DNA from: Ascoidea rubescens DSM 1968
Lineage: Eukaryota; Ascomycota; Saccharomycetes; Ascoideales; Ascoideaceae
Direction: 5' to 3'
Length of the DNA: 64,000 nucleotides
Assembly (NCBI RefSeq): GCF_001661345.1
Contig: NW_017962913.1
Coordinates: forward strand, 253,428 to 317,427
Position numbers and translations under genes: made by a program
Shown: positions 44,098-54,647 of the stretch, piece by piece
Numbering within the stretch: the first letter of the stretch is position 1
How the letters are laid out: every line of letters starts with the position of its first letter
Notes under the pieces: model-generated
What the model was told of the DNA's origin: nothing
Database searches by the model: none
What the model saw: the letters and a program-made list of their open reading frames with translations, nothing else

Positions 44098-45859
44098 GTT
44101 TAAAATGAACAAAGAATATATTAACAATAATACACCGTTTGTAACGCATGGCATATATAATGGAAATAAGTTAGATACTCCATTTGTATATGACAAGCAG
44201 AAAAATTTGACTACCTCCACTAATAATAATCAGGAAAATCAAATAAAGATGAGAAAAAAATCCAGCACTTTTTCATTTGGAGATACTTCAACGCCATTAA
44301 AATGCATTCCATCATTAACAGTGTATACTAATAATGTTAAAATATCTGATTTAAAATTCAAAAAAGCACGAAGTAAGAGTCCCACTTTAAAGAATCTTGT
44401 TCATAAGCTTAATTCATCTCGAAGATCATCTTTTGAGGATATAAATATAATTAATAATACTAATTATGACAATGATAATGATAATGATAATGAAAAGTTG
44501 AATAAAGAAAATAAAGAAAATAAAGAAAATAAAGAAAATAAAGAAATCAAAGAAATCAAAGAAATCAAAGAAATCAAAGAAATCAAAGAGCAAAACGATA
44601 GAGATGTTCAGAAAAGTAATAGTAATAGTAATAGTAATAGTAATAGTAATAGCGATAAAAATAATAATAAAGAAAATGAGGATGGTTGGATAGAATTAAT
44701 TTATAAGTCAGGTAAAAAATTGGGATTTGGAAGTGAAAAAAAAATTGAGGAGGAGAATAAAGATCAAGGTGTGAAAATTAGTGATTCTAATAGCTCAGAC
44801 CAGGCTGATGATACACAAAACTCAGTTGTTGAGCTGAAAGTGAATTCAAGCTCAAATTTCAATGAAAATAGTAAGAATAATCGAAAAATTAATCATACAC
44901 CAATCAAGACATTAGAGGAACCCTTTACACCGAGTGGTAGTACGAATAATGAAGGAACACCAAAGGCTATCCATAAATCAATTAAAAGTTATACATCAAT
45001 TGGGATAGGAAATCCATCACCTGGAATAAGAACTATGAATTTAAATTACACAAGAAAGGATAAACTTCGACATGAGAAGGAGAGACAAAAATTCAATCAA
45101 AGTTATGAGTATATAGGTGACTTTCCAGGTGGCGGAAGCAACATTATTAATAATTACAGCAATTATACCAATTACAGGGAATTACCTAGATCAAATTCAG
45201 CAATAAGTTTATCAAAAAGATTAACAACACAAACAAGTTTTGTTAATTTTACACAAAAAATGGCAAGGACAATGACTCCCTCACTAATTACAGAAAACAG
45301 TATAGAAAGAATCACGCCTCGAAACAAAACCAGCAATAGTAGTACCAACAACAGCACCAGCATTATTCAGATTCCAGAGGACGACTACCATTTCTTGTCG
45401 TATGAGTATCCAGTGAAGAAAAGTCTACACATGAACACAAAAAGGGCCGAACCACGAGGAGAACAAACTTTAGACGAGAATTCTGGCGAACTGGTTGGAC
45501 CCGGAGGTGACAGCACAACCAGCAAGAACAGTAAAAACAGCAAAAACAGCAAAAACAGAATTCTGATGAGACGCTGGCAGTCGCTCACGAAGAACATACG
45601 GATACGATCCGGGACGAAAGATGGCCGGGACGACGAGTACGACACTGATGATCATCGAGAGCTGTACTTTTACGGCGACACGCACTTTTACAGTGAGACC
45701 AGCGTCGCGACGCGAGATGTGACGCGCAGACATCGCCACTCTCATCTGCACACCAGCCTCCTCAACCATCGCTTGAGCGCGCACTTGAAGCGGTTGAAAA
45801 ATGGCAACGTCTACACAAACTTTGCGGAGGAGCCTTATGTTCTTCCGCTGGCGCAGTAG
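41942..45859 (+). CDS. TB2/DP1/HVA22 (Yop1/REEP-like) membrane protein with a very long low-complexity tail
   Basis: 1305 residues, ATG at 41942. The N-terminal 150 residues are hydrophobic with hairpin-like segments and the TB2/DP1 signature: WIKFLLILSIYNFF, then INAYPRIKSFIPILSNLFNL and FWLFNPYYQGYISLFNTLFL. Members of this family (Yop1, REEP) bend tubular ER membranes; they are usually 180-350 residues. Everything from about 200 onward is Asn/Ser/Asp-rich with pure repeats: His-Asn then Gln-Asn and Tyr-Asn (about 443-483), Asn (about 689-718), and Glu/Lys-Ile repeats. Ser-rich patches with basic neighbours (RSRSKSKSRNSF, SRRSSF) look like kinase targets. The last 100 codons are GC-rich and less repetitive. 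A second hydrophobic stretch (about residues 300-325) may also contact the membrane. Confidence 0.75.
43271..43390 (+). repeat. Hexanucleotide CACAAT/CAAAAT coding repeat
   Basis: About 14 perfect CACAAT units followed by CAAAAT units, encoding (His-Asn)n then (Gln-Asn)n in the TB2/DP1 protein. The switch is a single C-to-A change spread as a block. Confidence 0.9.
44009..44095 (+). repeat. AAT (Asn) trinucleotide tract
   Basis: About 28 nearly pure AAT codons within the TB2/DP1 protein gene. Confidence 0.9.
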
Positions 45860-46131
45860 CACGGGGCTACCACGCAATTTCAATCACGTAAACGGTGTTT
45901 TGCGCATTTTGCACGGGGTAGCCACGAGAACTTCAAATGTAAACAAAAACAAACACAAATCAAAACAATCAAATCAACAAATTTCAACATCTGTTTGATC
46001 AATTTCTGGTTCTCTTCGAAACCTTTCCATTGCCTTTGGTTCTCTTCAATTCTCTTATACAACTCAATAAGGGTGCTCTTCTCTTCTGGTCTCACTTCTC
46101 TCTATCTCCAATATTCAGTTCTTATTCAACA

Positions 46132-48121
46132 ATGTCCAATGTCTTGAAGGACTCTAAGAGACCCAATTTATACCCAGACTTGAAGATTAGTGCTGATATT
46201 TCAAAAATAAAAGAGAGTTTATCTCCAGTTGTATGTAATTTATTATTTTTTTTTTAAAAAAAAAATTTCTGGACTCATTTATAATATCCATCAACTTTTT
46301 TTAGCAATTATACTAATTACTTTTTTTCATTTTATTTTCCTCTTTTGTTTCTCGTAGAGAAGGTCCCCAGGCCGATTAGTGGATGAAAATGGTAACCCAG
46401 TTGGTATAAATAAACCTCCAGAGAGAGTAATATCTCCAGTTAAATTCATCTCTTTAAGAAAATATGATAAAGACATTTTTAGATCACCTATTGTGAATTC
46501 AAATATTAATCAAAATAATATAAGTTTGACTCAAAGTGTTGATAGAAATTCGGTTTTTACTAAATTAAAATTGATCGAAAGATCATCTAGTTCCAATACA
46601 CACACAAACTTTAATAGATTCTCTAATAATCATAATATTAAAAATTCAATTTATGATACTCCTTCAAGATTTCGTTCAAGAATCAACAATAATATAGATA
46701 ATTCAATCGTGAAATTATCTCATAGTATAAACTCAATTGATCATAAAATTAATACTCTTAATAATTTTAAATTTAATAATATTAACAAGAATAATAACGA
46801 TAATCGTGATAACGATGATGATAAAAAAAGAATTTCTTCAATTAAATCAATCAATAAGATCACTAACATTGATACTAATCTTATTAATAACGAAAAAACT
46901 AATTTAAATTCAACTTCAATTTCCTCAATCTCTTCAATCTCAAGTTCTCCCATTCATAATTCTTTATCGCATATAAACGTCAATAAAAATAAAAATAAAA
47001 ATAAAATAAACATGAACATGAACATGAACATGAACATGAACATGAATATAAACAGTAGTCCAACTAATAAATTGTTAATTGAAAAAACACCTAAAAAATT
47101 AAAATCTTGCTTAAAATTACCTACCAAAAAAAATAGCATCTTTGAAGATGATCAAAAAAATCTTGAAATTAAAAAACTATTAAATACTATTGATGCCGAC
47201 AAAAATGATGAAAAGGCTTTAGAACAAATTTTTACCAATTACAAGATTTCTTCTCTATCATCCAAATCTTCTTTATTATCTTTATCACCAGAAAAATCTT
47301 CAATTGACTCAATTGAATCCAATTCTTTGATTCTGAGCTCTTATTCAAATAATAACAATCACAACAATAAGAACGATAATAATAAAACTCTTGCAGGAAA
47401 AAAAAGAAAGTCTGTTACGTTTGAAACGACCATTGAAGAATTAAATGAGGACAATTCAATAACTAATAATAAGAAAACTAAATTTAATGAAGATAATAAC
47501 AGTAATAATAGCGAAAATCAAAATATTCTTTTAAACAATATTGAAAATAATATTGAAAATAATATATTTTTCAATGAACATGAAAATGAAAATGAAAATG
47601 AAATTTTAGAAAATATTTATAATATAACTGAAAAAATGATTAATCAAAACAGAAAAATTAAATTGAAGAATATTCATGATCATTCAGCCAATGGATTAAT
47701 TAAACGTAATAAAATGATTAATGATAGATTAAAATTAAGATTGCAATTTCCGTCAATTCCTCAGCCAAAGATAAAGACATCCGAAATCTTTAAAGATAAT
47801 TTAGATAATAATGGTCAAAATGAGAATGATAGTACAAATCATAATAATGACCAGAATCAACAAATCGATAATAATGATAATAATAATGATAAAAACGATA
47901 AAAATGATGATAATAATAATTCAATTGAAAGAGAACGAGAAAAAGTGAGAATCGTTAACATGAATAGAAATAAAGTCGAGACTAAATTGAATTGTTTAAT
48001 ACGACAATGTTCATCAAATGCTACTAATATTCAGTTATTAAGCACCCAGCTTAACAATTTAAGTAATAAACAGATGGAAATAATGAAAGAAATTAAAGAG
48101 TTGAAGAGGATGCTACTATAA
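46132..48121 (+). CDS. Asn-rich protein of unknown function, one intron, C-terminal coiled coil
   Basis: Spliced CDS join(46132..46230, 46358..48121), 620 residues. The donor is GTATGT at 46231, the branch TACTAAT at 46311-46317 and the acceptor CGTAG at 46357, a 127-nt phase-0 intron. The joined N-terminus, MSNVLKDSKRPNLYPDLKIS ... ESLSPV|RRSPGRLVDENGNPVG, is the least repetitive part and probably conserved. Later features: a Met-Asn repeat (about 47010-47050), the basic KKLKSCLKLPTKKNS, RKSVTFETTIEELNED (a K-S-V-T-F phospho-docking-like motif) and a terminal helix of about 40 residues (LSTQLNNLSNKQMEIMKEIK). Such a layout is common in spindle-pole or kinetochore proteins, but nothing identifies it. 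Confidence 0.62.
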
Positions 48122-48260
48122 TTATATTATAATTATACTATAATTATGTCATAATTTTTTTGATATATTTTTTTATTTTTTATTTTTTATTTTTTATTTT
48201 TTATTTTTTTATTTTTTTATTTTTTTATTTTTTTTCTTTTTCTTTTTTTTTATTTTTTTT

Positions 48261-48890
48261 TCATTTTTTCTTGTTTTGATTAATTTTTTTGGATAATTGA
48301 AAAATATAAGCTTTGAATTCATTCAAATAAGATAATTTTGAAGACTTGTATTTTGTTGCATACTCATATTCCTTTTCGATACAAATTGTATTTGGATTTT
48401 TACAGTCTGGGTTAAGAATTATATAATATTTATGTAATAGTTTTAATAAATTTAATCTGATATCAACAGGAGCAGGACCAACAGGCAAGATATTCCTTGG
48501 AGTTAAGAATTTAGCATCAGGAACAGGCTTGCTTAATTTCAATTTCTTTTCGTTCTTATGCTGAGGATTGTTGGTATCACTTTTACTGTCTATCGGGAGA
48601 GGTCTCTTCGGGCTATCAGAAGCGCTGACAGAGTCTGTGGCTTGAGCAGCCAACTTCTTCTGAAGATTAAGTAGCTTGATCTTCTGGTCCACTTTCTTTC
48701 TTCTCTCTGTGACCTCGTTCAACTCTTCAACCCAATAGTTTTGTTTCTTAATCTTTATTCCTTCGATCTCATCAGGCTGGTTGTGCTCAATAAGCGCTGT
48801 GTCTCCATGGTAGAACAAGCAGTTGACTAATGTGCAATTCTGAGCAGGACAAGGTACGTTTCGAAACAAGTTCAATCTTGACTTGAACAT
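48261..48890 (-). CDS. Rex3-like N-terminal zinc/helical region without the exonuclease domain
   Basis: 209 residues, ATG at 48890. It resembles the N-terminal part of the RNA exonuclease Rex3/REXO1 family: MFKSRLNLFRNVPCPAQNCT followed by LVNCLFYHGD, a Cys/His cluster (CPAxxC...C...H), and further on FLTPRNILPVGPAPVDIRLN followed by E-x-E...A...S-K-L-S-Y-L-N. In that family a DEDDh exonuclease domain follows; here the protein stops after LSKKINQNKKK, and only about 140 bp of T-rich DNA separate it from the convergent gene, so no room remains. It may be a product that lost its catalytic half, an adaptor-like protein, or a misidentified family. Confidence 0.55.
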   Translation of the reverse strand: MFKSRLNLFRNVPCPAQNCTLVNCLFYHGDTALIEHNQPDEIEGIKIKKQNYWVEELNEVTERRKKVDQKIKLLNLQKKLAAQATDSVSASDSPKRPLPIDSKSDTNNPQHKNEKKLKLSKPVPDAKFLTPRNILPVGPAPVDIRLNLLKLLHKYYIILNPDCKNPNTICIEKEYEYATKYKSSKLSYLNEFKAYIFQLSKKINQNKKK

Positions 48891-49264
48891 TATCGCTATC
48901 TCTAACGCTGATTGATTATCTCTGATTATTGTTGATTATTGTTGATTACTTTTGATTACTTTTGATTATCTCTGATCTGTTCAATCACTTCCGAACGTTT
49001 TTCATCTCCCGCGGCCCGCGGAATTTCTCCCATTTCAACAGGGCAACTTTTTTTAAACGCTGACTGAAAAATTTTTCGATATAAAACGCGGTTTTTCTTC
49101 TCTTTCTTCTCTCTTTCTTGTTTCTTCTTTTTCTCCTTTTCTTTTTTGGCAAACACTGCCTTTCCAGATTTGCCCTACTTGTGCGCCAGCGTCACCAGCA
49201 TCACCAGCGCTGTCATCCGCCTCACAACTGCTCTTTTAAAGCTTCTTTTTATCTCATCGTCAAC
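48891..49264. promoter_or_regulatory. Divergent promoter of the IMP dehydrogenase gene
   Basis: Contains CCGCGGCCCGCGG (49009-49021), TATAAAA (49080-49086, 179 bp before the ATG) and a pyrimidine-rich leader. Confidence 0.5.
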
Positions 49265-51156
49265 ATGTCTATCATCCAAGACAACACCACCGCTCTTGAC
49301 TTTCTCTCCAGTTACGACTCCAAAGATGGCCTCAATGTCAACCAATTGATGGACTCTAAGACCAGAGGTGGGCTTACCTACAATGATTTCTTGATCTTGC
49401 CTGGCAAAATCAACTTTCCATCCTCTATTGTCAACTTAGAATCCAAATTGACCAAAAAAATCACTCTCAAGGCTCCCTTTGTCTCATCACCAATGGACAC
49501 TGTCACTGAAGTTAATATGGCTATCCACATGGCTCTTCTTGGTGGAATTGGTATTTTGCATCATAATTGTTCTCCCGAAGAACAAGCTGAAATGGTTAGA
49601 CAGGTCAAAAGATACGAAAATGGTTTCATAAACAACCCAGTGGTTGTTTCTCCAGATTTCACTGTTGGCGATGTGAAAAAGTTAAAAGAATCTTTAGGTT
49701 TTGCTGGATATCCAGTTACTGGTATGTATATCTGCGTTGCTTTTCAATCAATTTCACTATCATTTTATTGTTTCCAATTGTTTTTTTATAATGATGATCA
49801 TCAAAAATTTAATAACTTTCGTTCTTCCGATTATTGAACAAACGTTCTTGTGGAAATCTTATTCAATTCTGAAATTATTCCTTAAACAATAAAAAAAATA
49901 TACATTTATCGAAATTATTAAATCTTACAATAAAATTTTGAAATTTTGAAATTGTGAATCAATCAAAATTATAACTCCAATATCATCAAATTGAATTTTT
50001 ACTAACTGACTCATAATTTTTTTCTATTTTACCTCGCTTAGAAAACGGAAAGTTCCCCGGAAAACTAGTCGGTATTATTACATCTCGTGATATTCAATTT
50101 CACGAAGATAATTCAACAAAGGTCTCTGAAATTATGACAACTGATATAGTCACTGCTCATAAAGGTATTGGTTTACATGATGGCAATGAAATATTAAGAA
50201 AATCAAAAAAGGGTAAATTACCAATTGTCGATTCAAACAATAATTTGGTCTCTTTGTTATCAAGAACTGATTTAATGAAAAACTTAAATTACCCAAATGC
50301 TTCAAAATCCCCTCAAACTAAACAGTTATTATGTGGTGCCGCCATTGGTACTATCGAAGCTGATAAAGAAAGATTAGCAAAATTGGTTGAAGCTGGTCTT
50401 GATGTCGTTGTTCTTGATTCCTCTCAAGGTAATTCTGTTTTCCAATTAAATATGATTAAATGGATCAAACAAACCTTTCCAGATTTACAAATTATTGGTG
50501 GTAACGTTGTAACTAGAGAACAAGCTGCTTCTTTAATTCAAGCAGGTGTAGATGGTTTAAGAATTGGTATGGGTTCAGGTTCAATTTGTATCACTCAAGA
50601 AGTTATGGCTTGTGGTCGTCCCCAAGGTACTGCTGTATTTAATGTCTCCGAATTTGCAAATAAATTCGGTGTTCCATGTATTGCTGATGGTGGTATTCAA
50701 AATATTGGTCATATAACTAAAGCAATCGCTTTAGGTGCATCAACTTGTATGATGGGTGGTATGTTAGCAGGCACTACTGAATCTCCTGGTGAATATTTTT
50801 ATAGAGATGGTAAACGTTTAAAATCTTATCGTGGTATGGGTTCAATTGATGCCATGCAAAAGACTTCTGTCTCTGGTAATGCTGCTACGTCTCGTTATTT
50901 TTCGGAATCAGATCAAGTCTTAGTAGCTCAAGGTGTTTCAGGTTCAGTTGTCGATAAGGGTTCCATTAAAAAATATATTCCTTATATTTTTAATGGTTTA
51001 CAACACTCTTGTCAGGATATTGGCGTTCAATCATTAGCCCAATTAAGAGAAGAAGTTGATAATGGTGATGTTCGTTTTGAATTTAGAACTGCTTCTGCTC
51101 AACTTGAAGGTGGTGTTCACAATTTACATTCATACAACAAACGTCTTTATAATTAA
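49265..51156 (+). CDS. IMD: IMP dehydrogenase with one intron
   Basis: Rate-limiting enzyme of GTP synthesis, oxidising IMP to XMP with NAD. Spliced CDS join(49265..49721, 50042..51156), 523 residues, the length of yeast Imd proteins. The donor is GTATGT at 49722, the branch TACTAAC at 50000-50006 and the acceptor TTAG at 50041; the intron is 320 nt in phase 1, rebuilding [20 protein letters not shown] inside the CBS region. Catalytic features: the Cys loop [12 protein letters not shown], the flap with [22 protein letters not shown] and [19 protein letters not shown]. Codon use is biased as in highly expressed genes. S. cerevisiae IMD4 also has an intron. Whether other copies exist, and hence which IMD this is, cannot be told. 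Confidence 0.97.
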
Positions 51157-51913
51157 ATTATAACTTAATTATAAGCTTTTTCTAACACTTTTTTTTAACT
51201 TCTCATAAATTTTTTTTTTCTACTTTAATTATATATTCTCTTCGGCTGTTATAAAAATATTTTTCTCTTTGTATAATTTTTTAGATTTTAATATATTCGC
51301 ACTATTTCGTTAATACCTTAGTTTTAATCTCATCCTCAATTAATAAATATATTAGTTTATTAGTTTATTTTTTGTGTTTTACAGTATATTAAAAAGGTTT
51401 TAATGGTCAAATGAATTACAAAATTTGTTCAATGGAAGAAAACTGAGTAAGTAAACAACAAATTCATTTATAAGACAATAAATATAATATACAAGAATTT
51501 AATCATATAGATAATAATTATGAAAACAAATTCTTTATAATTCTTTATAATTCTTTATAATTCTTTATAATTCTTTATAATTCTTTATAATTCTTTATAA
51601 TTCTTTATAATTCTTTGTAATGTTTTATAATTTTTTCTTTATCGATTTTGTTTTAATTTTTGTGACAAGTTTTGTGAAAATTTCTTGATAATAATGTCAA
51701 TGATAATTTTTTTTGTTTCAATTATTTTTAGTAAAATACACCCATAAATACTCAATTGAAATTAAAAGAAATCATATATAAAAAAAAAAGATTAAGTTTT
51801 CGGTTTTTGTTTTAAAATAGCTTGGATTGCAATTAGTTTTTAAATTTTATGTGTTTTTATTAATAATATTAAAATATATTTAAATAGATATTTTGAATTA
51901 TTAATTAATATGA
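51157..51913. other. Convergent AT-rich intergenic region with a tandem repeat
   Basis: Between IMD and RPS1. Apart from the 10-bp repeat listed separately I see no gene or RNA signature. Confidence 0.4.
51531..51630. repeat. 10-bp tandem repeat TTCTTTATAA
   Basis: Eight perfect copies (51531-51610) followed by two degenerate copies, in the convergent gap downstream of IMD and RPS1. Confidence 0.92.
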
Positions 51914-52681
51914 TTAAACAACTTCTAAAACTTCATCTTTAAAACCAGTAACTTTCTTTCCTTGTTCGTCAGTTGAAGATTCACCGTGTAAAGATAATAA
52001 AGCACCTAAATCGAATTTTGGTTGTTTTAATAATTTGACTTTTCTAATGTGAACATCTTTTAATGGATAGTTTGAGTGAGTTGATTTTTCAATTTCACGA
52101 CCAATAATTTCTGGAATCAATTTAGAGGTTAATTGAGATAAAGTACAGTTGGAGACTTCTCTTCTCATAATTTCAATCATTTTCTTTCTAACTTCACGGA
52201 TTTGAGAAGTTTGAGCATAAGTAGTTTTTTTGATTTGATTTTGTTGTCTTTTGGTGAAGGCAATTGCAAAGACTCTTAAAACGTAGTCATCAGCGGTTTT
52301 AACAGTGACATTTGCTTCGATAAGAGTTTGCCATTTTCTGACTAAAGATCTTAATTTATCGGTTGTAAAATCCATTCCATGGAAATTGGTTAATAAATTT
52401 TTACCTTGGACTTCATCGACTCTTAATTTGACTTTTCTGTAGGAATTGTCACCTTGAGATTGTAAGTCAGCTAAACAAACTTCAACAACACGACCTCTTA
52501 AACCATCAGCGGCATTTTTAAGACCAGTTGAACGATTGATTAAAGTCTTACCAACGTTTCTGTTATCAAAAGTTGATGGAGCTTTAATATCATACCATTC
52601 TTTTCTTGTGAATGGATCAACAACCTTCTTCTTAAGACCTTTTTTACCTTTGGAAAGTCTCTTATTTTTACCTACAGCCAT
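51914..52681 (-). CDS. RPS1: 40S ribosomal protein eS1 (Rps1/S3a)
   Basis: Small-subunit ribosomal protein eS1 located on the platform near the mRNA exit. 255 residues, the same as yeast Rps1A/B. The N-terminus [20 protein letters not shown], then [20 protein letters not shown] and [20 protein letters not shown] are nearly invariant in eukaryotes; VEVCLADLQ and [18 protein letters not shown] follow. There is no intron. Codon use is strongly biased (TTA/TTG Leu, AGA/CGT Arg), as in other highly expressed genes here. The promoter has CACGTG at 52906. Confidence 0.98.
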   Translation of the reverse strand: MAVGKNKRLSKGKKGLKKKVVDPFTRKEWYDIKAPSTFDNRNVGKTLINRSTGLKNAADGLRGRVVEVCLADLQSQGDNSYRKVKLRVDEVQGKNLLTNFHGMDFTTDKLRSLVRKWQTLIEANVTVKTADDYVLRVFAIAFTKRQQNQIKKTTYAQTSQIREVRKKMIEIMRREVSNCTLSQLTSKLIPEIIGREIEKSTHSNYPLKDVHIRKVKLLKQPKFDLGALLSLHGESSTDEQGKKVTGFKDEVLEVV

Positions 52682-53159
52682 AATTTGTCTTCTTTATTTG
52701 TGATATTAATAATAGATAGTAACAATAATCAAACTAACTACTTAATTTTTAATATTAATAAGGTCCTGATTATTAAAATAAATTTGTGAAATCAACACAA
52801 TAGTGAAAATTGGAAAATTGATAGTATAAGCATGAGAGCCAGGGCTTTAAGCGGGAGAGCAGCTATGAAAGAGCACACGAAGAGAAGGAAAAAGTAGTCA
52901 CACTTCACGTGCCAAAAGGTACTACTGCGAGAAAGCACACTCAACAAGACACACGCGGTCTCAGTTCAGTTAAATACATGATAGCCCTACTTGGTAACCC
53001 GTGACAGATTTTAAAGCTATTCAAGAACGTGATCAGTGCCCTCGGATATAGTTGTTATCTACCTTTAATTTACCCTCAATGGAGAAAATCGATATCTGAA
53101 TCTAAGTAATTTAAGTAGAAGCGAAAAAGAATTGAAATAGAATTAGAGATTTAAGAATT
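52682..53159. promoter_or_regulatory. RPS1 promoter region
   Basis: Contains CACGTG (52906-52911) and AGCCCTAC (52983-52990). Cbf1 sites together with Tbf1-like CCCTA sites control ribosomal protein genes in some non-Saccharomyces yeasts; the second site is only a partial match. Confidence 0.4.
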
Positions 53160-53909
53160 TTACTCCTTCACATAGAAACCAACCAAGCACTCGTCAAGCA
53201 TTCTTTCAGCATTGATCCAAGAGTGGTACTTGTTGAATAGCAATGTTCCATCTTTCCCAGCGCACTTCATCAAGTAGTCGACACCTCCAGGATGATATTT
53301 GAGATAGGAAGTAATGTTATAGACTTTGTTATGGATGCAGATCCAGCAGTCCTCTTCTTTATTGTGTTTCTTCAACTCCAACTTGGTAACTCTTAAAGGG
53401 AATTGATCTTTAGGAATACCTCTAAGGTTGGCACCGGAGCACTTTAGGTTTCCCCAATCGAGTTGGGAATATCCAGGCTCGACTCTAAACTTCTGTCTTG
53501 GAAGTGGTCTCTTTGCAGATAAAGACGACTTTGATGGCGGTGGTAAAGATGGCACAGACAATGAAGAGCGGGAAAATCTGACATTCAAGTTATTGTTTCT
53601 CTGCCCCACATTTAGATTGTTGCCTAATCTGTTATTCACCATTTGAGGATTAGCATTATTAATACGATTAACATTATTGGCATTCAAATTAACATTGTTA
53701 GACTCGAGGAAAGTGTTTATTTTATTGGAATCATTGAAATTTAAAATAACATTGTTTCTTTGGCTGTTGCTGGTATTGATCGTAGGAGCATAGTTGTTAC
53801 TGGGTCTTAGTATGCCCAACCTCTGACCAACGGGCATAAACAACGAGCCGCTGTTATTGTTACCACTGCTAGTGTCGTTTTTAGTATTGTTAAGTTCCAT
53901 TTGCACCAT
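53160..53909 (-). CDS. IRC21: Cytochrome b5-domain protein Irc21
   Basis: 249 residues, ATG at 53909. The C-terminal 85 residues are a cytochrome b5 domain: TKLELKKHNKEEDCWICIHN, then VYNITSYLKYHPGGVDYLMK with heme ligand His in HPGG, and the second ligand in YHSWINAERMLDECLVGFYV. The combination of the WGNLKCSGANLRGIP segment before the domain with this b5 subtype matches yeast Irc21 and the N-terminal part of animal CYB5R4. Yeast irc21 mutants show raised recombination foci and altered drug sensitivity; the electron partner is not known. The N-terminal half is Asn-rich and probably disordered. Confidence 0.87.
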   Translation of the reverse strand: MVQMELNNTKNDTSSGNNNSGSLFMPVGQRLGILRPSNNYAPTINTSNSQRNNVILNFNDSNKINTFLESNNVNLNANNVNRINNANPQMVNNRLGNNLNVGQRNNNLNVRFSRSSLSVPSLPPPSKSSLSAKRPLPRQKFRVEPGYSQLDWGNLKCSGANLRGIPKDQFPLRVTKLELKKHNKEEDCWICIHNKVYNITSYLKYHPGGVDYLMKCAGKDGTLLFNKYHSWINAERMLDECLVGFYVKE

Positions 53910-54647
53910 TTGAAAACACCTGAGCTGTAAAATAATAGTCGAAATTACAATTGCTAAAACCTGCCACTGGAAACCTATATCTGGGGAGTATAGATGCCTG
54001 TCGCCATTCTGTCCTTTGATAGTCGACGGATTAATAATACAGCTTTTCTGTTACTCTCATCGCAACATAAGATTCCCTTCTAGCCCAGTTTGGAGAACAT
54101 TACCCTGAGCTGAGCACACGCGTACAAATGCATAGAATACGCTGATGTACATCAACGCAATGCACTGCATCATGTGATAAATGCATATTCACGCGTGTGA
54201 TCAAACACCGAACTTCTTCCGACCTGTTTTTTTCTTATTTACGGTACACTTCCGTCCCATCCCGTGATTGTTTACCTGAGCTGCGTTTTCTCCAAAAGTA
54301 AACAAAACAGATCAGCTCCTACAAATTTTGAGGAAGGAACATTTTGAAATTGGATGAATGAACAATAAACAGCAAAATATCAACAATTGCCATTGGACAT
54401 TGACTTTCCCTTTTTGATCAGAGATATATTGCACATTGTGATCCAGACTATATTATAACCAATTTATTGCTACGCTTTTTGCTTGTTGCTTTCGCATCTT
54501 TTTACTGGCCACCATCCCCCTTAGCTAGATGTTCATTTCTTTTGTTTATATTTATTTCCAATAACAACACCAACACCAATCCCTATTTATTTATTATTTA
54601 TTTCTTTGTTTGTTTATATATACCCTACCATCTCTTTCCTTCTCCAA
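53910..54647. other. Divergent promoter between IRC21 and TEM1
   Basis: Holds two ACGCGT (MCB-type) hexamers at 54118-54123 and 54191-54196, a perfect palindrome TGATGTACATCA (54143-54154) and repeated ATGCAT. The TEM1-proximal 250 bp are AT-rich leader. Confidence 0.45.
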
